64,000 nucleotides of DNA from Polytrichum commune (taxonomy: Eukaryota > Streptophyta > Polytrichopsida > Polytrichales > Polytrichaceae): assembly GCA_950295325.1 (NCBI GenBank), contig OX485808.1, positions 19,180,527 to 19,244,526 on the forward strand, given 5' to 3'. The position numbers and the translations under genes were made by a program. Below are positions 42,947 to 54,327 of this stretch, piece after piece. The notes under the pieces are model-generated. The model did no database searches. It was not told the DNA's origin and saw only the letters and a program-made list of their open reading frames with translations. The stretch's first letter is position 1. The number at the start of each line of letters is the position of its first letter.

Positions 42947-44619
42947 TCACATGCAAACTTTTTTATTCAACTTAAACAGTGGATGCATTGTACCACAACA
43001 TGGGGCCCGGTATGTCCCCCTAGCAAGAGGTTTATTAGCCCTTATTGCCTCGTGCAATTTTACCCCAACTTCAATGCATCGTTTAGTTGGCCACATTACT
43101 CCATGTTCTTCCGCACGTTCATCGGCCCTCACTTTCTTCTCCTCTGCCTTTTGTTTTTTTCTTTTGCCTTTCGATTATTAATTTCAAAGTCAGCCTTTCT
43201 CTTCTTTTTTTCTCTTGATACATCTTCACGTCTCTCTTGCTTTTGTTCTAAAGCGGCAATGTATTCATCACTAGTCATAATTATAGATTTTGAATAATCT
43301 ATAAACGGTGTACCACGATTCCGTCGAGGAATCGACACCGTTTGTGGAAGGGCTAGAATTGATGTCAACCTTAACGCTGCATTCGGATCAACTCCATCCA
43401 ACTCTTGTGAAACCCTACATACTCCGTCGGTATCTTGCTCCCCCATTTCCACCCCCTCGTGCTCACCCTACATCGTATCCTCCTCATCATCTTTCAATAC
43501 CACCATATATTGAACTCCACCTATTTGAATTTTGTGGTACCCTTTCTCCAATAACGTCCTCCACATGCTCATCACCTAGTACCTCTTCTTCATTAATCAC
43601 ATCCGGAGCATTAACAAACACTTCGTTGGATCCCATTTTGTCATTCATGGCTGTCCGATTTAAAGGCCAAATACCCGTCGCGATAAACATTTTTTGAATG
43701 TTTGTTGGGGTCATGATTTTCTTCAAGGCTAACGAAACCCATTGGGCTAGGTCTTCCTTTGCGGCACCCTTACCCTTATTTCTATAGGTCCAAAAATTCC
43801 GATATTTTCTGAAGGTTGTTTCGAACGGTTGGAAAATACTAACGTCCAAAGGCTAGGTGGCATGAGATGTGTGGCTGGGAATAGTAAGGAAATCTAGACC
43901 TACTTTTCGGGCCGTGTGCGCAACATCTAGGGTAACATGAGAGTTGTGCCCATCCATTATCAATAAGTGCCGATTCTCATTAGAAATGCCATACAAATGA
44001 CCAACGTGATGTAAGAAGTGGTTAATCCACTCGTTGAACAATGTTCCCGTCATCCACATTTTTTTCGCATGGCCATACATGCTCCCTCCTCACACCTAAT
44101 TATGAAGTTCCGCCTCAATGACCTACCCTTAAATATATAAAAATTAGAAATGCTAGAACCGAAGGCATTGATGCATGACAATACATACAACCATTCTCTC
44201 TCATCCGGAGTGACAGTATACACACTTCCTATCCCTCTTTTGGCCAAAACACGTCCCCCGCCATTCCTCCCTGCTTGGGCCCCGGACTCATCACAGTTCC
44301 AAATGTGAGTGTCCGGATATTTGTGCCTTGTGTACATATCCAATAAATTATCATGTAAAGATGCAACATTCTCAGGGCATAAACTCTTCGCCCTGCACTG
44401 CTCCAATCCTTGCGCCATTCTAAGTGTCAAGGTTGGATTCCTTACTTTAAACCATTTTACCCACCCTGGACCGGGAATGCCCTTTGTAAAAGATGTGTCC
44501 CGGTCTTGGGTGATTTCAGCCACCTTCAATCGGCATTGCTTCAAACTAATTGGATGACCTAATGCTTGCATTTTAAGAATCCACTTTACAAGTTCACTCT
44601 CCTCTTCAAATGATAGCAC
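42947..44619 (-). pseudogene. Pogo/Tigger transposase: CENP-B HTH and DDE domain
   Basis: Minus-strand pieces read in order. LSFEEESELVKWILKMQALG opens a CENP-B-type DNA-binding domain. The DDE_1 nuclease follows: HIWNCDESGAQAGRNGG (first Asp), HLLIMDGHNSHVTLD (second Asp), SHTSHAT*PLDVSIFQPF (third Asp). A charged C-terminal coiled tail (EQKQERREDVSREKKKRKAD) runs to about 43129, with a possible continuation to 42947. All three catalytic Asp are kept. It is broken by a frameshift in an A7 run near 44055-44062, a TAG at 43853-43855 where Gln is usual, and frame changes near 43450-43490. The enzyme family cuts and pastes elements between TA dinucleotides. Confidence 0.85.
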
Positions 44620-45090
44620 CCCTTATTTGCCACGTTTTCTACCTATAATTTTCCCAGTAACATGGTGACGTAAAGATGTTGTGGGAATTCCATAAAACCT
44701 AGCCACTATTTTTATAGGAGCCCCATCATCAACTCCAAGCACGGCTGCATTTAGATCTTCATCCGTCCAATTTCCATTTTTCCTAAATTTTGTACATGTG
44801 CGTTCAAAACATGTATCATTCATAGTGCTCACATCAACACCTTCATGAATATCCCCTTGTTCCCGAGGAGTGTTGTGAAGTGGGGTAACACCAAAAACAT
44901 GCCCTCCTAATGCAAGAGTGTGAGCCGCTCGAGCCCTAGATGCATTGGGACCAGGGGATAATCCATCAATATTATGAATTTGGATACCGCTTGAACTTCC
45001 TACTACGCGGGCCCTTAGACCACCAAGACGGCGACCTCGAGCAACCAACATCTCGGGAGACACCATAGCACCCTCATTGATTTCACTCAT
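44620..45090 (-). pseudogene. Pogo/Tigger transposase N-terminal part (psq-type HTH)
   Basis: The frame starts at ATG 45088-45090 (MSEINEGAMVSPEMLVARGR). Its end, WTDEDLNAAVLGVDDGAPIK then IVARFYGIPTTSLRHHV, is a pipsqueak-type helix-turn-helix, which in pogo transposases precedes the CENP-B HTH. A TAA at 44620-44622 separates it from the rest (RKRGK*GVLSFEEE), with the frame otherwise continuous. An upstream minus-strand frame, 45087-45293, is acidic and may be an extra N-terminal exon. Confidence 0.75.
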
Positions 45091-46349
45091 ATCATGATTG
45101 ATGTTTCCCTTATTAAGGAGTTAAATTGAGAGATTGGCTCGGGAAGTTGTGCAAAATCAGTAAAACAATCCCCACTACGTGAATCAAAATCAGGCTCCTC
45201 TCCACTTTCTTCCTCTTTCAAATCAATAAATGGTTCAATTGTCCCTTGGGCTCTTTGAAAGTGATCAAATAATTGATCATTTTGTTCATCCAAACTTGTA
45301 ACATAATCTTCTACATGTGATTAAGCCCCCCTCATGGCTGCACGCAATGAACTCAAGGCATTATTGAAAATTAATAAACATGTGCACATACAAATAATGG
45401 GAGCACTCTTTAGTGTCAAATTTATTTAATACATATTTCTTCAAGGCCCAAACAATGCATGAGATTCTAAAAATGTACAATTTGTTGTGTATGTAAGTTA
45501 AAATCTTAGTGACATAGATCTATACATATAAGATGTTTGTTTTATAAACATAGATCTAACATATATGAAGTTTACATGCCCTTCTCACTTGACTTTAGCT
45601 AAGCCAATGAGTTAGTTTTCAAAATAAAGCCTTTACACCATCGATACTATCTGGTCCCGAACCTAGTTGGCAAACGATGTGTCATGATTTAAAAGTGGAG
45701 GTTTGAAGTCTCAAGCACTCACCCTCCCATTGGTACCTAAACATGAGGCAAGAATGCAAGACCTTTAAAAATGTCGTCTCCGGCCCTTGTAATTAGTTGC
45801 TTTTAGTCTTAGCTATGAAGGCACAAAGAGCTCCATTAACAAAAACCGATGGTATGAAAAATAAGTAGTAAGACATTTAGGGATGAGAAAAAAAACTAAC
45901 CAACATGTCATTGCGTGGTAGATAAAACAATGAACATGTGGGAAAACTACTTAACTAAAATATATCCGGAGCAAGTTCTTATAGGTTCATTGGGATAGCC
46001 GGATGCCTCCCCTATAACCGAAGGAGCTTTACCTAGGTTTTTGGGAAAACTTTGGTTATTTGATAAAGTTAGGTGGGGAAGGGGCATAAATAACCAAAAG
46101 TCATATATGCGAAGGACTAGGCTTCATGTGCTAAAGGATAGGGCCCTCATGTTAAATCTTAGGTGTTCCATACTTAGCCATAGAAGCCTTATGCTTTATT
46201 ATATAACCTCAATCAACTTCAATATGGATGCTTCCACTATAACCGAGAGTGTTTAATTTGATTTTAAGGAAATATTGTGGTTATTTGGTAAAGTCGGGTG
46301 GGAATGAAACATTAGTGATATGTCAAGTGATTAAAAAACTAGATTCTAT

Positions 46350-47170
46350 ATTTATATGGGATAAACATGTAATAAATAAATATGTATGTAGATATAGCAA
46401 TTATGTAGTTTAGTTATACAATAAGTGATTAAGGGCTTAAATCTTATATTTATGTAGCCTAGTCATATAATAAATGATTAAGAATTTTAATATAACATCT
46501 ATATAGCCTAATCAGGTAATAAATAATCAATTAGATAGATCTCAAATCTATAGTGATACAATAATTGATCAAAATGCTAGATCTTAACATATTTATATGA
46601 GTACAAGATGCAACATCCACTTAAAATGAAAACCATACATGCCAAATCATATATCTATTTAGGAATGAAATTAAGATGGCTAAGAAAATAACATTACCTG
46701 AATGAGAACAATGATGAGAAAAAAGAATGCCGATATAAATAATAGCCAATACGAACAAATGGTAATACTCGATCGCTTCACCTTAAGCACATAAACTAGT
46801 AAATGATATGTATCTCCTTAATTACTCCAGCTTTAATCACCCTTGCATATAAATCCACCTCTTAATCATCCCTAATCAATACCTTAATATCTCTTCAAAG
46901 TATATTACCCTTGCATGCTAATCTATCTTTTAATCACCCTTGCATATTGATCTACTTCTTAATCACCTTCTACTAAATACATTAATGAATTCTCAAAGTA
47001 CCTACATTAATCGCCGTTGCACGTTGATCCACATCTCAATCATTTTTTAATCAACACCTTAATGAGCCTTCAAAGTACATATATTAATCACTTTTGCACG
47101 CTAATTCACCTATTGATCATCATCTAATCAATGTCTTAATCCCTCCTCAAAGGACATGCCTTAATCAAGG
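46350..47170. repeat. AT-rich degenerate repeats in the pogo-like element
   Basis: Between 46840 and 47170 words such as TTAATCACCCTTGCATATTGATCTAC recur in shortened form about every 100 bp (TTAATCACC.TTGCA, CTCAAAGTAC). Between 46360 and 46560 a TAGCCTAGTCATATAATAAATGATTAAG-like word also recurs. Non-coding and diverged. Confidence 0.55.
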
Positions 47171-47623
47171 TAAAAGCAACCTCTACCAAGCTAAACACAA
47201 AAACCAAGAGATTTACATTGAATTCTGAGACCCTTAAATACTTGTACCATCCTAGCCTAAACCTTAAACCGCCACCTCATAGCTGACAACCCAGCTAGGC
47301 AATAGTAGTGGAATGAATAGTGTCGGCACCATGTCCATTTTTAAAATCCGGGATTAGCAACCTCACCTAATGCAAAGGCCGTTAATAACAATGTCCAACC
47401 TAACACCTATTGTATGGGATGGCGTGCCAGCTAATTGCCTAAACCGTCATTTTGCGGGCCCAGCCACAAAATAGATATGAGAGATGGTTTAAGATAGGGA
47501 GATGTTGGTAATTAGGAGGCGGATATAGGTATTGGTTTAGGATGGGGTAACGAAATTAGCTGCCTCTACCTTAGTGGTCCACTTCGTAGCGACCTCCTGG
47601 CGCTAAACTACAAAATCTACATA

Positions 47624-48742
47624 AGGTAGAGGGTGTTTAAACCAACACTTTAAGCTATTGCACATACATATGGCTATGTGGTTGATATATAAAATATATA
47701 TTCATTTTAGCCTTTGGGCTAAATATAGGTATCAAGAAAGAAAAAATATTTTTAGTCTTAATTGAATATTTGATGAATATTTAAAGTCAAAACTACTAGC
47801 TTCCTTAAACCAATCCATAGGTCCCGTGTATGGCAACCTTGCATATGATGAGGACCCCCACCTTCATTGCTTGGAACCAACACAACATAGTTGGGTACTA
47901 GACCCAAACTATATCAAAGCTCAAGTAGTTACGGTACGCAAAGCCACACGGCTACCTCCATGATCCCACCCGGTTCGCTTGCAAAACCATCACCTTGCAT
48001 CCTGGGAAGTGACATTTTTGTGCTTTGTGGGCCTACCTCCTTGGCGTTGTGAATAGAATGGCTAGAATAGGCATTGAGAGCGTCCCCACCAGACCGGGCG
48101 TGGGGCATGCCAACGCCAAAAATGGGGCATCTCGAGTTCTTAGGTGGGGGTACCGGCATAAATTGAGCCCCACCAATGTCTAATCCCCCATAATTTAGAA
48201 CCGGCCCGGGTATAGTAAAGACCTTCCCCCGCCATAAATGATTCATATAACGGCCTTCCTCCGGCCCGCCAAGAGATTACTTTAATATCGGATACTCCGA
48301 TATCCTACTTTATCTCTTATCAGATAATAAGTGTCGTCGTCTTATTGATTGCTTCCTAGGCATACCGGGGGTATGCCTAGGCTTTGGTGGGTTTTGACTC
48401 AAGATGAGCTGCCCCGCCCAAGATGGAGGGATCCCAAAGGTATAAAATATTATATACTCTATTTGGCGTGTACCCGATCTGGTGGGGATGTTCTGACAAG
48501 CCACCCTACTCCCACCTTGAACCAACCCGAGATAGAGTGAAGCCCGTTACCTACCCTACATGAAGGTAGTGGAGGCCGCTATGAGGTGACACCACTAATG
48601 TCACCTAAAACCATCAGTCCGTGGGCCTAGACACTCCTACACCTCCGGGTACGGTTCAAGGTTGTAGAGTGTTGGCAATTGGGAGGCGTTTATAGGTAGG
48701 TGTTGGTTTTGGATGGGGTGTTGGTTTTAGCACCCTCTACCT
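47624..48742. mobile_element. Non-autonomous Tigger-like element, 1.1 kb
   Basis: AGGTAGAGGGTGTTTAAACC at the left and GCACCCTCTACCT at the right form inverted ends flanked by TA (47622-47623, 48743-48744). The left 100 bp closely resembles the left end of the 5.5-kb element, including TTAAACCAACACTTTAAGC. Both elements also share TGTGGGCCTA.CTCCTTGGC internally. No transposase; likely a deletion derivative mobilised by the larger family. Confidence 0.75.
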
Positions 48743-48769
48743 TAGTTGGAACTCGAAATAGGGTTTGAA

Positions 48770-49200
48770 AGAGGGTCTAATCATGCCAACTTTGACATTC
48801 ATGGACCTTGGTTCTTGGATCGACTTTGAATGAGTAAGTTCAAATAAATAAAACTCGAACTAGGGTTTGAAAGAGGGGCCAAGGTGGAAAAATCGAAAAT
48901 GGTGAATGATACCGGTGCATTAGAATAGGGTAGAATGATTTTTGTGTGGATCTAAAATGGCTAAATATAAAAGTGATGATCCGAAAAGGATGCAGTGATA
49001 CGTGGGATGTAGTGATTGGTTGGTTAGGTGTTGTTTCACACCACTTGCGATTACTTTTGGGTGCTCTTGTGTTAATCATTTTGTTTGTATTCTTATGCAT
49101 AGTAAAATAATTTGATGCACAAAATAGGGAGACTTTTATTATACAAGTAGGGGGTTTGACTTACTTGCCTCTTTGGGAGAATACAACTACTTATTTACAT
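48770..49200. repeat. Dispersed repeat, inverted relative at 55200-55480
   Basis: Contains GTGTTGTTTCACACCACTTGC and GGATCTAAAATGGCTA, whose complements occur in 55270-55400. The block CATGCCAACTTTGACATTCATGG...CTTGGATC also matches the tandem units at 55.5-56.0 kb. Non-coding. Confidence 0.6.
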
Positions 49201-49210
49201 GGAATACAAT

Positions 49211-49622
49211 TATGAAACAACTTGCATACCTCACCATTTCCTCTATACCATCACTAAAAAATATTGCGTAAGTTTCAAGCCACTCTTTCTGGCCGAATCT
49301 CCTCATTCTCACCGTTTACCATATATCTACCTTGATTTATTTATTCAAAGTCAATCCAAGAATGAAGGTTCTTGAATCAAAGTCCGTGAATGACTGAAGG
49401 TCCTTGAATCAAGATCCATGAATGACTGAATATCCTTCAATCAAGGTCCAGGAATGAAAGAAGGACCTTGAATCAGGGTCCAAGAATGACTTTGAACAAA
49501 TAAATTAAGGTAGATATACGGGTGAAAATAAGAAGATTCGGCCAGAAATAGTGGCTTGAAACTTGCGCAATATTTTTCAGAGATGGGTAGAGGAAATGGT
49601 GAGGTATGCAAGTTGTTTCATA
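49211..49622. mobile_element. Foldback element with 32-bp repeats in the loop
   Basis: The left arm 49211-49353 and right arm 49487-49622 are inverted copies of about 140 bp (for example GCATACCTCACCATTTCCTC against GAGGAAATGGTGAGGTATGC). The loop holds four 32-bp units at about 49364-49491 built on GAAGGTCCTTGAATCAAGG. Such a molecule would fold into a long hairpin. Typical of foldback-type repeats or MITEs; no target duplication was identified. Confidence 0.8.
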
Positions 49623-49639
49623 GTTTTATTTCATGTAAA

Positions 49640-49990
49640 TACACTCTAAATTTCATAATATCAATCTTCATAATGTCACACACTTTCTAATATCCAGAAA
49701 CCTTAGGGAACGGATGTTCGTAGTTCAAATTTCACTTTTTCTTGTCACATTTTTTTTCCTTATATCACGAAATTTGTCATTAATGCAAACCACCAAAGAA
49801 GTCAACCCACACCCTCACATTGCGCCATGTGTCAACATGTGGAGTGTCAAATTATTATTATTAGTAGTATTAGTATTAGTATTAGTATTATGCCATTTGT
49901 TGAATGTTGGTGCATGCGTCCGCCACATCAATTGGGAAGGCTAGGTGGAATGGACCACACTAGCATAGGTGAGGGGAGAATGAATTCAAT
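49640..49990. repeat. Dispersed repeat, direct relative at 54720-55060
   Basis: Shares long stretches with 54720-55060, such as GGGAACGGATGTT.GTAGTTC, TTTGTCATTAATGCAAACCA, CATTGCGCCATGTGTCAA and TGTTGAATGTTGGTGCATGC. A TTAGTA trinucleotide-like run (49850-49890) replaces a TTCTTC run in the other copy. No conserved open frame. Confidence 0.75.
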
Positions 49991-50149
49991 TTTTTTTTGG
50001 GGGGGGGGGGGGGCACAAATTGAGAAAATCAATTGCAAAGGTGCCCAAAATACAACCAACATGGGCAAGCCAACGCAGCCCAAGTGGAACTCAAGAAATG
50101 ATGCTCATCTGAGGTCTATCTATCCAAGTGACAACTAAGTTACTCCAAG

Positions 50150-50890
50150 TCATAATAAGGTTTTTGACCCACCCCCACATATTGTCGAACTTGTTAAGGA
50201 CGTCTTGGTAGGCCACATCAGGGGCCTCTTCCAAATCCTTTAATGTCCGTTTCCACTCAATCCTATCATAATATTGTAAGGCGTCTCAAATGATTTGACG
50301 TGTTTTTTCAACGGGGCATTGCAAATTGTTGAAAACCATATCATTCCGTTGGCGCCAAATTATCCACGGAAATCCACTTCTAAGAAAGAACCATGTACGA
50401 CTAAACCGTTTAAGTGTTTTGCATAGAGCTTGATCAAAATGACATTGCATCATAGAAAATGATTTCCGTGGGCTAAGATTCCTCTTATTGGCAAAGAGTT
50501 GCCAAATGACGTTGGCAACGTATCACCACCCATGTTGAGCCAGTGGACAACTATAAAAACATGTGTTCAACAGATTCCACCGATTGGAGACCACAATGGG
50601 GGCAACTCTTGTCAATCTCCACCGAGATTCTCCCGCGCCACTCATTAATTACCACTTATGAATGACCGACCAAAGGAAAGGCGCCTTTATTTTGTGCCTT
50701 AGTTTTATGCCAGATGGTATTCCATTTGAGAGACGTGGAGGGAGGGATTTCATTCTACCATTTGTGTGGAATTGGCTTCTTGAGGGCAGTCTACTTAGTA
50801 ATCTACTTCCTCCCCTCTTTGGCCAAGTAGGCAAGGAAAGTGGTAGCCACTCACCACCACTAGTGAGTGGGGTCAAAGAAAAGCTAGTCA
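50150..50890 (-). pseudogene. LINE ORF2 C-terminal zf-RVT region
   Basis: The minus strand reads AFPLVGHS/LWSVIHKW, then LINEWRGRISVEIDKSCPHC, then GLQSVESVEHMF, LAQHGWWYVANVIWQLFANK and RTWFFLRSGFPWIIWRQRND. The W..R.....CP.CG....E...H.F pattern is the zf-RVT domain of plant LINE-type reverse transcriptases. Several frame changes and stops occur, so it is a dead copy. Confidence 0.78.
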
Positions 50891-51216
50891 AGTTTCCTGT
50901 AGAATAAATTAAATTTAGTTTTGTCGCTCCTTCTTGTGAGGCTATCCACCGTAACGCGCATCATCCAAACCTTGAAGGCCGTAGGTGGGATTGCACTTCC
51001 GCCATTCGGTTTAATTTTGGTAAGGGTAAAATATTGCGAGCCAACGGTAGATTTGGGGAAGGTGTTTGTGAACTCAGCGCTAAAGTGAACTAGGCCGGGC
51101 CTATGCTCCTTAAGGTAACTTGCACAAATAACCCATGCTGGAAAAACATCCTTCATACTCCTATGAAGGCCAACCCATTCATGTGACGTGAGTTGGGCAT
51201 TTTGTTGGTTGATCAT
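50884..51216 (-). pseudogene. LINE ORF2 segment between connection and zf-RVT
   Basis: A 110-codon minus-strand frame (MINQQNAQLTSHEWVGLHRS...) collinear with the LINE fragments on either side. No catalytic motif of its own; identified by position. The frame is open but cut off at both ends. Confidence 0.5.
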
Positions 51217-51239
51217 CCTGTCACGGAAAGGTCTATAGA

Positions 51240-51840
51240 ATTTAGTTAATTCTTGGGGGGATCACTCCCTCTTATATTTTGCATACACGTGCACTTAGGA
51301 CTTATTTATGGGGGGGGGGGGGGGCTATTTACCTAGTGGAAAATATTATAAGGTATGGTATTTTTCAAAATAAAGGTAAATGCTTGTATTGTAAAACACC
51401 ATGTAGGTAATTATAAATTCTTAGGGGAATAACTTTAAAATACCCTATTTTACTTATATTGCCAATGAAATTTGGAAAGAAGATTGCAATTCAATCAATG
51501 CGCTAAAATTTTCCCTCCCAGCACATAGGTCAAGAACATTAATTCCACATTGGATATGTTGGTTCAGTGTCGTTTAGCTAGCCTGCGAAGTCATCCATCT
51601 AAGTTTTTTCAACATAAAATTGCCTCTTTTCATACACTAGCATAGACCCTACCCTAAACTTGCTACCCGTAGTAATTGTTTCCAAGTTATTCTACATGTA
51701 CAAATTTAAAAAAAGGCCATTATATGTGATGTTATTCTACATGTAAACATGTGTCACTCTTTAATAACCCCATGTATTATATGTATGTTTTTTGCAAAAT
51801 TTATCTATAATGAATACATTAGACCCTATATTTTATTGTA
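51240..51840. other. AT-rich stretch interrupting the LINE, G-run at one side
   Basis: A run of 14 G at about 51313-51326 is followed by AT-rich sequence with no LINE coding. It contains CTATTTTACTTATATTGCC-like words loosely similar to the interior of the G-run MITEs at 11.6 and 16.2 kb. It could be an inserted MITE-like element. No duplication was identified. Confidence 0.35.
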
Positions 51841-51849
51841 CGTTGTTTC

Positions 51850-52815
51850 TACGATTTTTGCCAGTGACCCCCCTCCCCCTCAAAGTTAATTTGAGCCGGA
51901 AATCTACATGTACTTCTTCCAAGGAGAATTTAACCCTAATGTCCTCCCAACTCAGGAAATCATATTTCCATGGGTCCCAAATAACCCTGAAATTCCTTAA
52001 TCCACTATTGTGCAAGGTGTAGGCCCTACTCAATATGATGCCAAATTGTAGGCATTGGTACTCTGTCCTTCATCAAAGGTTGAGTTGCAAAATATCTTCT
52101 GGAATTGTCGGGGGGAGGTAGGCAACCGTTGTCACCATCACCTTCCACGATTGGGAAAAAATGATGCCAAACTTTGGACCCTCTCTTTGTAGAGAATTGT
52201 GGGGAGAACAACCATAGGGAGGAGGGGGCCATGGACCATGGGTGGAAGGTTGCAACTGTTTGATATGATAACGCAAAATGATTTGAAGGTTTGATTTGCA
52301 TGGAAGTAGGGCTTGAGTAACCGATTTGCTCATGAGGGCTTTCATTGCATCCTCTGACAAAATAAGAGTAAGGCCCCCTACTTTCTTGGGCATCGTTCAA
52401 TCATCCCAACTTACGGGAGCTCTTGCCGTACTCTCCGAACTAGACCAAAGATAATTGTGGAGTAAAGCTTTAATTATCCCAAGAACTTTCTTTGACCCAA
52501 CCTACCAAAGGGATGACATCAACACTTGGTTTACAATGAGGGTGCATCCTACAAAGGACAATTTGGTAGAGCTTCAGTACTTGAGTTTGCCCTTAACCAT
52601 ATTTATCAAAAATTGGTCAACGTCTTGGGTTTCCAATTTAAGTCCAAAAGGCGTGCCTAGAAGTTTTGATAAGTCTCCATTAGCGGCCCACTTCCACTAG
52701 TATTTCCCAACCCATCCCAACAATCGTCCTTGGCCACACCAATACGCCACGTTCTTTTGCCAATTGATTTTGAGTCCAGAGGCCGTACCAAACTTGTGTA
52801 AAATTCCTACAAGGT
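51850..52815 (-). pseudogene. LINE reverse transcriptase, thumb and connection
   Basis: The minus strand reads KFGTASGLKINWQKNVAYWC, then KLLGTPFGLKLETQDVDQFL, STKLSFVGCTLIVNQVLMSS, LLHNYLWSSSESTARAPVSW, then MPKKVGGLTLI and NSGLRNFRVIWDPWKYDFLS. This is the typical LINE RT succession (GLKIN..K, LG.P, GR..L..VL.S, F.W.G, GGL...). Stops and frame changes (for example near 52410 and 52585) disrupt it. Confidence 0.82.
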
Positions 52816-53580
52816 AATCTACGTGTGAGCCCAAAATGGTGCCCACATGTGGTGATTAACTCTTTGAAACCAATTTTAGTTAGACTTTGATGTGTTATGA
52901 TTATTCACAAAAATTTAAAAAGAGTGAAGTGTGGTGTGGATTTAAGTTTAGACATTAGGTGGTGTTGTGTGATTGTTTCAAGGTTTAAGTTCAATAAGGG
53001 AAAGCCTTGACTAGGTGAGCGTGGAGCAAAGTGAGGCAAGGTGAGCTCCGCGGGTTAAATGCCCACATTAGGATCCACCTTGTTGGTTTAGGAAGGGAAA
53101 GGCTTTGGGGATGGGATGAGTCCCTACTTAGGAGGAAAAGATTAAGGGGTTGTGATTGGAGGTGCTAATTCCCTCACCCTATCCTCACCTCACTCTCCCT
53201 CTCTCCCTCTTGGCTACTTAAGGATCCCCTCTCTCATTTTCCCTCTCTCTCTCACACCTCTCAAGCGGAGGGAGCTCTTAGAGCTTAATGTCATATGTGG
53301 AATTAGGTAGAAGTTAGTGAAATTAGAATGTTAGGATTAGCTTGGACCATTAAGGAATTTGATGGGATTAATGTGTGTAGTTAGTTGCTTAGAGGGTTAG
53401 CTTAGGTGGCCAAGAGCTCACAAGTCGGCACTTAGGCAAAAAGCCTGATTAAGAGCTGGGTAGGGTTGATTAAGGAGGCTTCAGCCAACTCTGCGGCACC
53501 AAGGTTAACTTTGGTACTGTGGCCGAATTAGTAGCTGGGTGGGGTTGATTCATTAGGCTTAAGCCAACTTTGTGGCACGG

Positions 53581-53766
53581 AGGCTAGCTCTGGGACTGTG
53601 GCCGAGGGCACTGGTTCGACGTTGGAGCGCTGGAGGCTAGCTCTGGGACTGTGGCCGAGGGCACTGGTTTGACGTTGGAGCGCTGGAGGCTAGCTTTGGG
53701 ACTGTGGCCGAGGGCACTGGTTTGACGCTGGAGCGCTGGAGGCTAACTCTGGGACTGTGGCCGAGA
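53581..53766. repeat. 53-bp tandem array in LTR family B (3 units plus partial)
   Basis: A unit beginning GGAGGCTAGCTCTGGGACTG and ending TTGGAGCGCT is repeated three times, with a partial fourth that runs into GAGAGCTAATACTAG. The other LTR copy has five units plus a partial, accounting for its extra 107 bp. Confidence 0.9.
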
Positions 53767-54027
53767 GCTAATACTAGCTGGGATTAGTTTAGCGGAGACT
53801 AGTTAGTGGCCTAAAGCTTGCCTTAATTTTGGGTGGTATCACCAAGATTAAATAACAGCCACGTCATACTACCTTTTGATGACGTGGTACATGTGTGGGT
53901 GTTGGACTTATTAGGCTAGATAGTTTTAGGTGTTGCTCCACAAGTAAGTGTAATTGAGATTGATTATTGAGAACAGTGTTTTTAAACACTTGCATCCTCT
54001 TGGTCAAAATAACTTACATGCACAAGA

Positions 54028-54198
54028 ATGGAGAAGATGAATGATCCTAACAAGGGGAAGGCAAAGGAAGTGAAGATTAAGGGTGCCAGAGGCATATCCT
54101 TAAGGGCATGTGTGGAAAAAGCTGTAGGGTGGACCCTCGAGAAGGCTAATGCCCCACTTGTTCAAGAAACAAGCATTAATAAAGTATCACAATCTTGA
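54028..54198 (+). other. Conserved 56-codon open frame in LTR B copy 1
   Basis: ATG at 54028 to TGA 54196-54198: MEKMNDPNKGKAKEVKIKGA, then RGISLRACVEKAVGWTLEKA and a short tail. Copy 2 (63281-63451) keeps the same length with three substitutions (K to R, E to A and V to A) and no indel. It may be the start of a gag-like frame or chance; no family recognised. Confidence 0.35.
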
Positions 54199-54327
54199 GC
54201 CATGGGATGTTCATTAATATGAAGGGTACCTACCATGCTATTGTGAATTTGGTGCTACACATGTGACTCACAAAACCATCACCCGGACTAGGACGCTTAA
54301 GGGTGGTGGGTTTGGCCTCACACTACG

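Larger units (their letters stand above)
42067..47571 (-). mobile_element. Pogo/Tigger-like (Tc1/mariner) element, 5.5 kb
   Basis: The left end AGGTAGAGGGTGCTTAAACC starts at 42067 after TA (42065-42066). The right end closes with GCCTCTACCT at 47571, followed by TA (47572-47573). The terminal inverted repeat is short and imperfect (AGGTAGAGG, with partial match beyond). It contains the broken transposase on the minus strand (42947-45090) and a non-coding AT-rich region (45300-47560). A shorter relative with the same ends lies next to it at 47624-48742. Confidence 0.75.
52824..54322 (+). mobile_element. Solo LTR, family B, copy 1 (in LINE)
   Basis: 1499 bp from TGTGAGCCCAAAATGG to TTTGGCCTCACA, with matching termini TGTGAG/CTCACA. 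A perfect 5-bp duplication CTACG (52819-52823, 54323-54327) flanks it. It has CT-rich promoter-like sequence around 53190-53270 and a 53-bp tandem array at 53581-53766. It interrupts the LINE RT between the YADD motif and the thumb. The second copy is at 61970-63575. Confidence 0.92.

Noticed and set aside
49986-50012. T-run and G-run as a functional quadruplex or telomere-like site
   Set aside because: A single homopolymer pair next to a LINE 3' end is more simply a degenerate tail or insertion scar.
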